The notes beneath the pieces are model-generated. The model had not been told where the DNA came from, searched no databases, and was given only the letters and a program-made list of their open reading frames with translations. The translations under genes were made by a program, and so were the position numbers. Below, piece by piece: positions 41,326 to 54,537 of a stretch of DNA of 64,000 bases. The stretch spans positions 620,001 to 684,000 of the forward strand of contig CM060497.1 of NCBI GenBank assembly GCA_030544225.1, given 5' to 3'. The stretch comes from Skeletonema marinoi. Its lineage: Eukaryota > Bacillariophyta > Thalassiosirophyceae > Thalassiosirales > Thalassiosiraceae. The stretch's first letter is position 1. Every line of letters starts with the position of its first letter.

Positions 41326-43045
41326 ATGATACATTTGTTGCTACTACTGACAATGCTCACTGGGACGCTGCTCGCGATAATCTACTCCATCGCCCTCTCG
41401 GGAGACGCTGTTGAAGCAATTTCCAGTGCCGGAAATCTTTCAGATCTACCCTTCGACGAGAACGATCATCTCTCAACTCACGTATTGGCAGTTCCGGCTG
41501 GAAAATGCGGATCCCTGTTGGATGATTCTGTCGACTTTGAAGATGGCTCCCATGGTCATCAATGGATGGAACTTGAGGGAGAGGCATTTGACTCAGTCTT
41601 TGGTCATTTAGGAGCGTATGCCGATTTTTCAAGTGATGAAGTCACGGATTTTAACACCGATTGTCTAGCTGTGTGTCTTGAGAAGGGCACACTACGCGAG
41701 GTGGTGGCACGTCCTCTTCCTCATCGATACTTTTTGCAAGGAAAAGTGGATCAAGATGGCGATGGTATGCGAGTTACTGAAGCGTCTGTACAGATGTTTG
41801 TCATGAGCGATTCTTGTGCAAAGGTAAGTGACGAATTGACAATACTTTTATTTACAACAGCAGCTGAGAGTTTGCCTACAGATGTAGCTCACTAACTGTT
41901 GCGTAACTTCTCTTCTTTTTCAGGTTGAATATGGCTTTGTCAATTACCACGATAATCCAATTAAAATGTACTGGATTAATCATTCAGGGAAGCAGGTGTA
42001 TAATCAAGAGATCGGGGTAGGAGAACGCAAAACTTCCTTTATTAGTACTTTTGTTGGACACAAATTCGAATTTTACGACTCTCAACCAAATGAAGACCCA
42101 TTGCAAAATGAGTTATTGTTCGATTGGATTATTCCCAATCATGGCATCATTGGTTTCAAAAACTATGAATTCCCTCATGTACCTGTAGAGGGAGTGGAAA
42201 GACAAGTGCAACAAACTTTAAAGAGTGAATGGAAGAGGCACGAAAAAGTGAAGAGAACGTTCAGCCCATTGGCATTTGATAAAGGGAGATTGCCTGACGA
42301 TCTTTATGCCAGTCTTGGTGCGTATTGGTACAACAATCGTGATGTGCCACATGTCGTCCATGAGGAATGGGGTCGTCACAAAGGTGTATTTGTTAATTAT
42401 TGGGAAACAGACGTCAATTTCATTCAGATTCCATGGCACCTAAAAAAGCGATGGCAACGTCGTTTAAGAGAGTTGGTTGAAGCATGGACGGGTGTCGAAC
42501 TTGAAACAACCGATATGTATGGGATGCGAGAATATACAAAAGGAGCGCGTTTGCTATCTCATGTCGATCGTGAGTCAACACACGCTGCAAGCTTGATTGT
42601 AAATATTGCTCAGCAAAATGTGTCGAAACCATGGACAATCGAAGTGCATGATCATGCTGATCGACTGCATGAGGTTGTAATGGAACCGGGCGATATCGTT
42701 TATTACGAGAGTGCCAAGGCTCTTCACGGACGCAACACGCCTCTTCAGAGTGGAACATACGTCAATTTGTTTACTCACTACCGTCCGCTGAACGATCCAG
42801 ATTGGTATCTACGTGATAATCCTGAAGGTACTCCTGAGCCCTTGATAGATGTTGGCACATGCAACTTGGTTGGAAAGCCTGATGAGTATTCGAAAGGAGC
42901 TGTGCAATGTCAAAATAGTGCGATTGGGCCACATTTGAGCCCATCAATGTTCACTGCAACAAGTGCAGATGATATGTTTGCGTGGTGGAAAAGCGTGGGG
43001 CCAAGAGATGAAAGAGTTGAAGATAATGACAATGAAGAATTGTAA
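41326..43045 (+). CDS. Secreted/ER VHL beta-domain plus 2OG-Fe(II) dioxygenase fusion
   Basis: Two exons, 41326-41823 and 41924-43045 (100-bp intron, phase 0), give 539 residues. The N-terminus is a signal anchor (MIHLLLLLTMLTGTLLAIIY). Residues about 165-215 match a VHL beta domain: FVNYHDNPIKMYWINHSGK, then GERKTS and FVGHKFEFYD. The 2OG-Fe(II) domain at about 310-450 carries the HxD pair H379/D381 (LSHVDRESTH) and the distal H434 (LHGRNTP). The strand IEVHDHADRLHEVVMEPGDI and the motif YVNLFTHYRP follow known prolyl-4-hydroxylase-like enzymes of algae and bacteria. This suggests a secretory-pathway hydroxylase acting on proline-containing proteins. Whether the VHL domain binds a hydroxylated product is unknown. 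Confidence 0.82.
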
Positions 43046-43551
43046 TGTTACTACTTAAACAAACCACAAATCCAAACACATACTATTACATTGACATTGA
43101 TAGCTACATAATCTAGTCTAGTTCAGCGCAGTAGTACAATAGTGGAACTACATGAAGTGAGCATAAGAAGTAATAAAAGTTCCAACTATGCTTCTACACC
43201 ATCATAACTAACGTACCTAAATGGGCTATGTATCAACCTCAAGTGGAACCGATATATATCTAAGTTAATCAGATATCGACGGATTGGGCACAAACTTATT
43301 GTGTCATATTCAAGGTGAAGAGCAATGCGCAGTTCGTAGAGCGTGAAATATATCACGCATGGGCCATTGCAGACAGCTTTAAATTGATTTAGAACATTGA
43401 TAAATAGAGAGGGTGATTAAGAACTTGAAAGTGAAGACAGATGAAAACGTGAAGCCAAAGATACATACTCAAGTAGGAGTCTGTCACTGCGACATTTACA
43501 ATAAGATACCGAAGCATCTGCTTTTGACTTTTTACCGACCACAAGTCACAA
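43046..43551. other. Intergenic region
   Basis: About 500 bp of AT-rich sequence after the dioxygenase gene with no gene seen. It ends at the fold-back MITE. Confidence 0.4.
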
Positions 43552-43770
43552 CACGGACAGGATGGGTGTCGCAACTAGCCTCCCGCCAAAATATGATAGG
43601 GGCGGACTCCTACGCGGGAGTCGTGTCTGCAGCTCGTGTCACGTCGAAAAGATGCTAACTGAAACTTTTGGCGCGCTTCTTGACACGGGCTGCAGACACG
43701 ATTCTCGCGTAGGAGTCCGCCCCTATCATATTTTGGCGGGAGGCTAGTTGCGACACCCATCCTGTCCGTG
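43552..43770. mobile_element. Fold-back MITE, 219 bp, 7-bp target duplication
   Basis: Nearly the whole element is a long inverted repeat of two arms of about 90 bp, differing by only a few bases, around a 40-bp spacer. Both ends read CACGGACAGGATGGGTGTCG. The flanks carry the direct repeat GTCACAA at 43545-43551 and 43771-43777. It has no coding capacity and lies about 160 bp upstream of the hemerythrin gene. Confidence 0.82.
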
Positions 43771-43931
43771 GTCACAAGTTGCGTTGCGTGCGGCTCTGAG
43801 AACTGTGTTGTTCTCCCTTGTAGTTCTCTGCATTCGCATCTTTCTCTTCGAATCGTTTTACCCAAGAATCTGCGTGCGGTTATACATACACAACATTGTT
43901 TACTGATTTACCACCTCATAATAATATCATC

Positions 43932-44955
43932 ATGAGTGCAAGCGGCGGTGCAAGTTCAAAGGATGATATATCATCATCTCGTCGCTCCTCTCTCAGCGCA
44001 AACCGCAGCCCCTCAATGGTGCTCGGACCCCGTCTATCCTCAGTCAAAATTATCAATCCAACCTCCCTCTTCGTTCCATCCAAACTAACCTCCGAAGTAT
44101 TCTCTACTGAAAATCCCCCCCTTGACTGGGCAGATGCCGGTCTTCTCATCCCCCATGAGGCCATCCGGCGCCAAATGACCATGATGGTCCAATCAGTCAA
44201 CGCCATGTCGGATTCTCCCGAGGACAAGGAGGCCTGGAAGCTGACACTCTTTTCCAAGTGGTACATTGAATACCTCTACGAGAGTGTGCATGAACATCAT
44301 GATGCCGAGGAGAAGATCTACTTTCCATGGATGATTACCAAGACAACTATTCCCGAGAAGGAGTTTGGCAAGAGTCATGAGGAGTTGATGTCTGCCATGG
44401 CTGAAATCAAACAATGTTGTGCGGAGATTATCAAGAAGGGTGGGAAGGGGTGCAGTGCACAAGTTGCTACTCTCAAGGAGAAGGTGCCCAAGTTTGATGT
44501 TGATATGAGGGCACATTTGAAGGAGGAGGAGGAGACTTTGCCAGCTTTGATGAGGGAAAATTTCACTCAGGAAGAAGAGGGACTGATTGTTGAACAAATC
44601 CTTCAAGCTGGTGGTTTGGGATTGGCGAAAAAGTTCTTGCCTGCTGTTCTTCTTGCTGCACAGGAATGGTGAGTAGTTTGGACATTCATGCTTTGAGAAT
44701 TGTCGTGCTTCTCTCTTACAATTATATATGCTGTATTCTACCACATTCATATTATGTAGGACAACTGACGCGTTCTACTCAGACTTTGTGGGCTCCATCC
44801 CTCCTCCTATTAAACATTTGGTAGACAAATATTTCTTGCCTGACTTTGAGAACGTGGTTATGATCATGCGCGATGCTCCTACATTGGCATCGGAGCCGAA
44901 ATTGAAGCGAGTCCCCTGTTGCGGCATTCCCTTTTGCTTTCCTTGTTTGATTTAA
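43932..44955 (+). CDS. Hemerythrin HHE cation-binding domain protein
   Basis: Two exons, 43932-44668 and 44760-44955 (91-bp intron, phase 2), give 310 residues from MSASGGAS. The N-terminus is S-rich and basic. The four-helix HHE bundle, residues about 80-220, supplies candidate iron ligands: LIPHEAIRRQM, EHHDAEEKIYFPWM, SHEELM and HLKEEEETLPALM. The C-terminus ends with cysteine motif CCGIPFCFPCLI, which may bind metal or be lipidated. Domains of this family bind oxygen, NO or iron. The physiological role is not known. Confidence 0.85.
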
Positions 44956-45150
44956 AGGCATGTCGAGCTCTTACCGACCAATCTTAATGTCTAGGTTATG
45001 TGTTGTCTGCTGTGCAGATTATTTGTGTTCGAGGTGATTGGTGATGAGAGGTCTTGGAAAAAATTAGAATTACAATGATACTGTTCAAAATCGATATTAA
45101 TAAAGATCTAATAATGATGAATCACTGCCCTGTGAAAAGGTTATCGGCGT

Positions 45151-48100
45151 CTATTTTCCTCCTTTCTTCTTGCGACCCTTCTTAGGACCACCGGCACTCT
45201 CCCATTCTGCGTTGTTGTCTCCTCCCTTACGTTTAATGAATTCTGTAGCAAAGTTATTCACCTGGGGCGTTGAGCCAAGATAAGCAGAAAGATATTGCCT
45301 GATCTCATCGCTATCAGTAAGCGTCATGCAAAAGGTAACCAGAGTCAAGTCGTCGCTACCGTTGAGTTTTTGCATCTGATCCTTGCACCACTTCTCCATT
45401 GTAGGAGTCATTTGCCCATTGGCTCCAAAGTTATCGACGGCTGCGGCTTTTTGAGCCTGCTTTGTTGCTGCAACAGGAGCTGAAGAGGCAGCAGCTTGCT
45501 TCATGTTCCAAGCAGCGTTTGCATTGATTTTCTGAGTCGAAGTGACACCTGCAACCACTGGCATTGGACTTACAACAGCGGCAGCAGGAGCTGTTGCGGC
45601 AGCGCCACCCCATGCAGTGCTTCCACCAGTAGCAGCTACGTTGGCCCAGCCACCTCCAGACGGTCTACCGCCTTGTTCTTTGGCTCGCCTGGCAGCCTCC
45701 TTGGCTTCTTCTTGTTGAATCTCGGACATGCTCTTTTTGCGACTGGCAGCAGCTGCACCGCCGCCCCATGCAGGAGCTGGAGGGGCGGCGGGTTCAGGAG
45801 CTGGAGCAACCTTCTCGACCTTTTTCTCCTCAGCGGGTTGTTGTGGCTGAGCTTGCTTCTGCTGTGCCTTCTTCTTTTGCTGTTTCTTAGTTGGTTGCTC
45901 GACTGCAGCTGGTTCAGGTTCAGGTTCCGGTTCCGGTTGAGGTGGCCCTGCAATTCCAGTTGATCCTCCTCCTAAGCCAAGCATCATTTTCAACTGAGCT
46001 GATTGATCAGCTTGCTGCTGAAGTTCTGCTTCAGCTGCTCTGCGCCTTTCTTCTTCAGCCAGTTTCGCTGCTTCCTCTGCACGACGTCTCTCTTCTGCTT
46101 CTTTTGCGGCTTGTACCTTAGCAGCGGCTTCAGCCTCAGCTTGAGCACGGGCCTCTACCTCAGCCTTATCCTCGCCAGACTGATTTGATTGGAATGCAGT
46201 TTTAGGATCAGAAAAGTAAGACGCAAGTGGCCTGAAGGGACCACCATTATTTTGGCTGATAGGTAAGTCGCCTTTGAAGTAACCTGCTTCTAACCACTGC
46301 TTCATTTCGTCTCCGGCAAATGGGCCCTGGATATTACCCTGCGGATCAGCATAAAACCAAGGAGCATTTGGATTGATTTTCACTACTTGTTGCTTCTGCC
46401 TCTCCTCCTCCAAAGCTCGTGCCCTGGCCAAAGCCTGCTGTTGCGCGGCTTGCTGCTGACGTAATTGCTCCTCTTGCAATCGCCGGCGCTGAAGTTCCTG
46501 TTGCTCCTGTACTGCCTTCGCTTGCGCAATTTGGGCCTGAGCCACTTGCCACTGTTGATTATTGAGACGAAGTTGTGCCATAATCACACCTCCTTCAGTT
46601 CCAAGTTGAATTCGTTGAGGATGACGAGAGATCAGAGCGCGCAGTTGATCAATAGAAGAAAGGATTGCAATAACGCGAGAGTCTTCAGCGTGGAGAGTTG
46701 AGAGGATTGAGTTGAGATCCGATTTGCCCCAAGAGTTTTCAAGAATATTAGATACGCGCTCCATCAAAACATTTTCCACTTGATCTTGTTGCTGCTGCCT
46801 CAATTGCTGTTGTTGTTGCTGCTGAGCTTGTAGATCGGCTTGTTGCTTCGCTTGCATTGCCTCCCAACGTTTCTTCTCTTCTTCCTGCTGGCGCCGACGT
46901 TCCTCTTCCTCTCGTTGTTGTGCCGATGACCCCTTAGTTTCGTTTGGCTGAGAGCCAAACGTACCAATGCCTCCGGCGTCTCCCCACGGATTACTGGATA
47001 CAGCAGGAGCGCCCCACGGATTACTGGGAATCGCCTCGGCTTTTTCATTTGCTGATGACTCTGGCTTAGGCTCTTCTGCAGCAGCACCACTGGAAGCTTC
47101 TCCTGTTCCTGACACCCCGATCATTTGCATCAACCGAGAACTGGCAGCATTTGCTTCGTTGCCACCCTTAATTGGCGCTTCTTCTGAGGCTACATCTGCT
47201 GACGGTTCATCAAAATCTTCGAAGACACTCACGTCGTTGCCCGATCCTGATCGAATTGTTTGGGCACTACCCGCCAACGGTCTACTCGAATCAACAGTAT
47301 GATTGTGATTATCTTCAGCTTCGGAATCATTGCCATTCTCGTCCTTTTTGTCAACATCCATCTCAGCCTCAAAGGCAGCTGCCGCTTTGGACATATCTGT
47401 AAGTTCGAATGCATCCATACCAGTCTTTCCCCTAGGGTGATCGTCCTCCAGTGATCCTCCAAAAGCACTAAAATCGGCAGCAGCAGCCAAGGCTCCTCCA
47501 CCAGTCGTAGGATCGTCCCAAAGATCATCCGGGTTATCAGCCTCAACATCGTTCCGGCTTGGGCGACTTCCTCGATCACTCTCCGGAATAGACATGCCAC
47601 GCTGCCAACGTCCGCCTCCACCACCAGTACTGAAACCGGTTCCACGCCTTTCTCTCGGCGCTCTAGGTTCGTCATCACTCAGGCGACTTCCCCGTCTAGG
47701 TTCGTCCTTGGGAGGGGGAGGACCACGTTCGCTGGTACGGCGTTCTCGGGCTACTTGAGACCAAATCTCATCGGCATCAAATGTATCCCAACACACTATC
47801 AATTCACGCAAATGTATTAGTTAGCACCAAGTAAGCACACATAAAATTGAAATATACTCCTTTGACATACCTGGATCCTGGGGCTCACTTGAAATAACCA
47901 CAGTCCCCTCCATATGTTTAAGAACATCCGGCAAACCCACGTCCCCGGTGTGCCTGGGTCGTAGTGATAATAACTTTTCTCTTGTAAATCGAATGATTTT
48001 CGCTCCACCATCGTCATGATCCAAACTTGCACCTCCGCCACTCCCAGAGCGTGTCCGTTGAATATCCGAAGAAGTACCCCCCCTTTCTCCTCGGGGATGA

Positions 48101-48612
48101 TGATATCCCGTTGAGGCACTACGGTGGATTGGTTTACTGTCGTTACGTTCGGATGGTCCACGATGATGATGATGGTGCTCACGATCTCCACCCGTCGATG
48201 ACAATCCGGCCGCCAAATCAGCAAGACTACGTCCACCAGGTCTGGGTCCACTAGATGCACTTCGGTTGTAGGGACGAGATGATTCTGAACTCTTTAGGGC
48301 ACTAAATCGATCGTTGGTGGGTGCGGGGGGTCCCCTGCTACTACTACTACCAGCACGGCTATTTTTGTCAACACCACCGGATGAATTAGATGTAGGAGCA
48401 CCTCCATCTTCTTCATCATCCAATAAGGAGAAGGGATTGCGATTCTTTTCGGCGCCGCTCCCAGCCGTTCCACCGGAGGCATGAGAACCGGATCGATCTC
48501 GCGTCTCGTCAGGGACGGCGGGGGGCGGTTGAAAGCCTCGACCGGAACCACCCGCGCCGCCTGACCGCCAGGCTGGTCCTAGCCGTGGCATGGAGGATGA
48601 GTTGGAGCTCAT
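45151..48612 (-). CDS. GYF-domain (GIGYF/SMY2-like) translational regulator
   Basis: Two exons, 48612-47871 and 47795-45151 (75-bp intron, phase 1), give 1,128 residues. The N-terminal part has an IIRFTREKLLSLR motif, the counterpart of the eIF4E/4EHP-binding segment in GIGYF proteins. The GYF domain lies near residues 730-790: APWFYADPQGNIQGPFAG, then WLEAGYFKGDLPIS. Long Q-rich and alanine/glutamate coiled-coil segments follow. The C-terminal block (TLTDSDEIRQYLSAYLGSTP, then FATEFIKRKGG) is also conserved in GIGYF proteins. Such proteins bind proline-rich partners and repress mRNA translation or aid its decay in the cytoplasm. The Q-tract is low complexity. Confidence 0.88.
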
Positions 48613-49366
48613 GATGGCTTTTGTTTATCTGAAATGGATTTGGATATATATTTTTTGATAAAAATATGACATCAGAATATTAGTGTGCACATAATAGGAA
48701 GGCGTGAAAGAATCATAAAAAATCGACACAATAATAGTGATCGGGCTGCGCAAACGAGCAGACCACTGTTCATTGTATTATAAATCGAGCTTTATCTCAT
48801 CCTCTCAAGTAATAGTCCATCTGCACACCAACGCAGCGACACAAGATCGACAAAATATCTATTTGGTATCCTCTCGAATTTTGACGGAATTGCCCTTTAA
48901 AAATGAAATCCAGCCTATCCCCACCTTCTTCGAACCAACATAGACTAACAGAAAGCTTGCAAGTTGCTCTTACCCTGTGAAAATCTTTACTTTGCAATGC
49001 TAATCTACTGTTGATATCTCTCATGGAGCAATGAGCAAATCTGAGCCTCTCAATTTTGAGGAGGGCAAGTAAATTCTGGCCCATGGCCCACGAAGTACCA
49101 GATCCAAAATCGAAAGTTCTTCGTCTGATTTCCGTGGAGGCGCCAGGAATTCAAAGAATTGGCGGCAAGAACATCTTGTGAACAACACAACTGGCATAGA
49201 TTGACTTCGTAAAGTTGTACTCAAGAGCAGAGGTGGAAAGCTGCGGCAGACTTTTCAACAGTGGATTCAAAGGAATGTAACGCAACACGAAGCAGGGTAA
49301 AATGTCGTTAGTTTTACAATCACAAAACTAATGACAAACCAAACTCAAATTTGGACACAAACATAA
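48613..49366. other. Intergenic region before the satellite
   Basis: About 750 bp. No ORF with support is seen. It ends where the first diverged satellite monomer begins. Confidence 0.4.
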
Positions 49367-52300
49367 TCAGGTCACCAACAGGATGTTTGAAAGTGACGAT
49401 AAGACAAGTACAAAAAGCTTGAGCCGTGTCAAAGATGCTTATATGCTATCATGGCCAACGATCATGGGCAATTAGAAGCTATCGATTGCCATATTGACAG
49501 CATGAGATATGATATGGTTCTAGGCTAGCGGCTAGCGGCCATCCCAAATTGGGCCTCATCAGGTCACCTACGATGTTAGCGAAGCCGATACAAACAAAAA
49601 GAGCTTGAGCCGTGTAAAAGATGCTTCTATACTATCATGGCCAACTATCATGGGCCGCTAAAAGCTGTTGATTGCAATATTGACAGCGTGAGATACGATT
49701 GGTGCGAGAGAGTAGAGCTGGCGGCAGTCTCAAATGCCTCATCAGGTCACCTATGACGTTGTAGCGACGCCAATACGTGCAAACAATGCTTGAGCCGGGC
49801 AAAAGATGCTTCTATACTATCATGGCCAACTTTAATGGGTCACTAAAAGCAGTTGATCGTCATATTCACAGCTTGAGATACGATTGGTGCGAGAGAGTAG
49901 AGCTGGCGGCAGTCTCAAATGCCTCATCAGGTCACCTATGACGTTGTAGCGACGCCAATACGTGCGAACAATGCTTGAGCCGTGCAAAAGATGCTTCTAT
50001 ACTATCATGGCCAACTTTAATGGGTCACTAAAAGCAGTTGATCGTCATATTCACAGCGTGAGATACAATATGGTTCTGAGTAGTGCTGGCGGCATCACGA
50101 AATGGGCCTCATCAGGTCACCTATGACGTTGTAGCGACGCCAATACGTGCAAACAATGCTTGAGCCGTGCAAAAGATGCTTCTATACTATCATGGCCAAC
50201 TATAATGGGTCACTAAAAGCAGTTGATCGTCATATTCACAGCGTGAGATACGATATGGTGCGAGAGAGTAGAGCTGGCGGCAGTCTCAAATGCCTCATCA
50301 GGTCACCTATGACGTTGTAGCGACGCCAATACGTGCAAACAATGCTTGAGCCGTGCAAAAGATGCTTCTGTACTATCATGGCCAACTTTAATGGGTCACT
50401 AAAAGCAGTTGATCGTCATATTCACAGCGTGAGATACGATATGGTGCGAGAGAGTAGAGCTGGCGGCAGTCTCAAATGCCTCATCAGGTCACCTATGACG
50501 TTGTAGCGACGCCAATACGTGCAAACAATGCTTGAGCCGTGCAAAAGATGCTTCTATACTATCATGGCCAACTTTAATGGGTCGCTAAAAGCAGTTGATC
50601 GTCATATTCACAGCGTGAGATACGATTTGGTGCGAGAGAGTAGAGCTGGCGGCAGTCTCAAATGCCTCATCAGGTCACCTATGACGTTGTAGCGACGCCA
50701 ATACGTGCAAACAATGCTTGAGCCGTGCAAAAGATGCTTCTATACTATCATGGCCAACTTTAATGGGTCACTAAAAGCAGTTGATCGTCATATTCACAGC
50801 GTGAGATACGATTTGGTGCGAGAGAGTAGAGCTGGCGGCAGTCTCAAATGCCTCATCAGGTCACCTATGACGTTGTAGCGACGCCAATACGTGCAAACAA
50901 TGCTTGAGCCGTGCAAAAGATGCTTCTATACTATCATGGCCAACTTTAATGGGTCACTAAAAGCAGTTGATCGTCATATTCACAGCGTGAGATACGATAT
51001 GGTGCGAGAGAGTAGAGCTGGCGGCAGTCTCAAATGCCTCATCAGGTCACCTATGACGTTGTAGCGACGCCAATACGTGCAAACAATGCTTGAGCCGTGC
51101 AAAAGATGCTTCTATACTATCATGGCCAACTTTAATGGGTCACTAAAAGCAGTTGATCGTCATATTCACAGCGTGAGATACGATATGGTGCGAGAGAGTA
51201 GAGCTGGCGGCAGTCTCAAATGCCTCATCAGGTCACCTATGACGTTGTAGCGACGCCAATACGTGCAAACAATGCTTGAGCCGTGCAAAAGATGCTTCTA
51301 TACTATCATGGCCAACTTTAATGGGTCACTAAAAGCAGTTGATCGTCATATTCACAGCGTGAGATACGATATGGTGCGAGAGAGTAGAGCTGGCGGCAGT
51401 CTCAAATGCCTCATCAGGTCACCTATGACGTTGTAGCGACGCCAATACGTGCAAACAATGCTTGAGCCGGGCAAAAGATGCTTCTATACTATCATGGCCA
51501 ACTTTAATGGGTCACTAAAAGCAGTTGATCGTCATATTCACAGCGTGAGATACGATTGGTGCGAGAGAGTAGAGCTGGCGGCAGTCTCAAATGCCTCATC
51601 AGGTCACCTATGACGTTGTAGCGACGCCAATACGTGCAAACAATGCTTGAGCCGGGCAAAAGATGCTTCTATACTATCATGGCCAACTTTAATGGGTCAC
51701 TAAAAGCAGTTGATCGTCATATTCACAGCGTGAGATACGATTGGTGCGAGAGAGTAGAGCTGGCGGCAGTCTCAAATGCCTCATCAGGTCACCTATGACG
51801 TTGTAGCGACGCCAATACGTGCGAACAATGCTTGAGCCGTGCAAAAGATGCTTCTATACTATCATGGCCAACTTTAATGGGTCACTAAAAGCAGTTGATC
51901 GTCATATTCACAGCGTGAGATACGATTGGTGCGAGAGAGTAGAGCTGGCGGCAGTCTCAAATGCCTCATCAGGTCACCTATGACGTTGTAGCGACGCCAA
52001 TACGTGCAAACAATGCTTGAGCCGGGCAAAAGATGCTTCTATACTATCATGGCCAACTTTAATGGGTCACTAAAAGCAGTTGATCGTCATATTCACAGCG
52101 TGAGATACGATATGGTGCGAGAGAGTAGAGCTGGCGGCAGTCTCAAATGCCTCATCAGGTCACCTATGACGTTGTAGCGACGCCAATACGTGCAAACAAT
52201 GCTTGAGCCGTGCAAAAGATGCTTCTATACTATCATGGCCAACTTTAATGGGTCACTAAAAGCAGTTGATCGTCATATTCACAGCGTGAGATACGATATG

Positions 52301-53449
52301 GTGCGAGAGAGTAGAGCTGGCGGCAGTCTCAAATGCCTCATCAGGTCACCTATGACGTTGTAGCGACGCCAATACGTGCAAACAATGCTTGAGCCGTGCA
52401 AAAGATGCTTCTATACTATCATGGCCAACTTTAATGGGTCACTAAAAGCAGTTGATCGTCATATTCACAGCGTGAGATACGATATGGTGCGAGAGAGTAG
52501 AGCTGGCGGCAGTCTCAAATGCCTCATCAGGTCACCTATGACGTTGTAGCGACGCCAATACGTGCAAACAATGCTTGAGCCGTGCAAAAGATGCTTCTAT
52601 ACTATCATGGCCAACTTTAATGGGTCACTAAAAGCAGTTGATCGTCATATTCACAGCGTGAGATACGATATGGTGCGAGAGATTAGAGCTGGCGGCAGTC
52701 TCAAATGCCTCATCAGGTCACCTATGACGTTGTAGCGACGCCAATACGTGCAAACAATGCTTGAGCCGTGCAAAAGATGCTTCTATACTATCATGGCCAA
52801 CTTTAATGGGTCACTAAAAGCAGTTGATCGTCATATTCACAGCGTGAGATACGATATGGTGCGAGAGAGTAGAGCTGGCGGCAGTCTCAAATGCCTCATC
52901 AGGTCACCTATGACGTTGTAGCGACGCCAATACGTGCAAACAATGCTTGAGCCGTGCAAAAGATGCTTCTATACTATCATGGCCAACTTTAATGGGTCAC
53001 TAAAAGCAGTTGATCGTCATATTCACAGCGTGAGATACGATATGGTGCGAGAGAGTAGAGCTGGCGGCAGTCTCAAATGCCTCATCAGGTCACCTATGAC
53101 GTTGTAGCGACGCCAATACGTGCAAACAATGCTTGAGCCGTGCAAAAGATGCTTCTATACTATCATGGCCAACTTTAATGGGTCACTAAAAGCAGTTGAT
53201 CGTCATATTCACAGCGTGAGATACGATATGGTGCGAGAGAGTAGAGCTGGCGGCAGTCTCAAATGCCTCATCAGGTCACCTATGACGTTGTAGCGACGCC
53301 AATACGTGCAAACAATGCTTGAGCCGTGCAAAAGATGCTTCTATACTATCATGGCCAACTTTAATGGGTCACTAAAAGCAGTTGATCGTCATATTCACAG
53401 CGTGAGATACGATATGGTGCGAGAGAGTAGAGCTGGCGGCAGTCTCAAA
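49367..53449. repeat. Tandem satellite, about 186-bp unit, left block (about 22 copies)
   Basis: Unit length is 185-187 bp, with GATATGG versus GATTGG variants accounting for the one-base difference. The first two copies (49367-49740) are much diverged and the next several are partly so; the remainder are near-identical. Diagnostic variants are GCCGTG/GCCGGG and TTTAATGG/TATAATGG. No ORF crosses the repeats. The right edge is the insertion at 53450. Confidence 0.95.
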
Positions 53450-54059
53450 CGTTTTGTTTGACACACTACGTCGATAATAGAATGTAACGATGAGGGATAG
53501 ATGATAATAGATAACAATATTATGATTAGTTCATGGTGATAGAAGCTACGAGAGTAAGGGTAGGTGAGAGGCAAGAGGCAAGGTGGTGATCGTGTAAGGG
53601 GCATTGGTTGTCCGACCGATGAACGGACATGTGTCCTACGGACATTGTGTCCTAAATAAAACGCTCCCCGTGAGTTGTTAGCTCGCGCTGGCAACTCATA
53701 ATACGCCTCTCTGGAACCCTCTCAAATACACCGGGTTCTTGAAAGTTGGTGTTCATGCACATTTATTCTATAACCGATATTCATAACGGCTCTCTTCTCT
53801 TGGGTTCTTCACTCGTTGTTCTTCGATCCATTGAACGCCTGATACAATAGTTCGTGACTATAAATTCATCGAGGTGTCTCCCATGTAATTCCGTCCCGAG
53901 AGCAAGAGTTCAGCTTTGTCCAGTCCTGTTTGCGTGCCTCCCCGTTAGCTGAACGCTTTAAACGCATATATCGGTAAGCGAGACTCGTTCGCGAGCTCCC
54001 CGTACTGGCATGATCTGTAACTACATCTGCGATTGTAAGGGCTTCATGAGCCCAACTCT

Positions 54060-54062
54060 TTT

Positions 54063-54093
<31 letters not shown>

Positions 54094-54500
54094 CTGTGTA
54101 CGTCATTGACTTGATTCAGTTCCACTTTCATTCTGTTCTACATTCATCCCCGTAGAGACTTCCGCCAACATACAACGTATCTGTTTCTTTGTCTATCTGA
54201 TGTCTCTTGCTGTCGCGTGCTGTTCCTGACCTAGTGACATCAGGCTTGCTTCCTTCCTCTAGTCTAGTGATGTGTAAAATGACGTCGATCTTGATCTACT
54301 CCGCTGCTGTGTTATGAAACATAAAGATTGTTGATGTCTCCCGTCTTGTAGTCTGTAGTCTGTCTATCTCCGCTATCGCCTAGCAATAACCTCCTGAACA
54401 TGTATGTCCCCTAGGCCGTCTTTCGACTCTCTCTCGTCTTCCAAGCGAGAGGTTATGTAGCCAGTGATGTTCCTTTTCGCTCTCTCTCTCTCTCTCCTTT

Positions 54501-54534
<34 letters not shown>
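54060..54534. repeat. Simple repeats (TTC)n and (TC)n inside the insertion
   Basis: A TTC tract lies around 54060-54095 and two TC tracts around 54478-54532. Confidence 0.8.
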
Positions 54535-54537
<3 letters not shown>

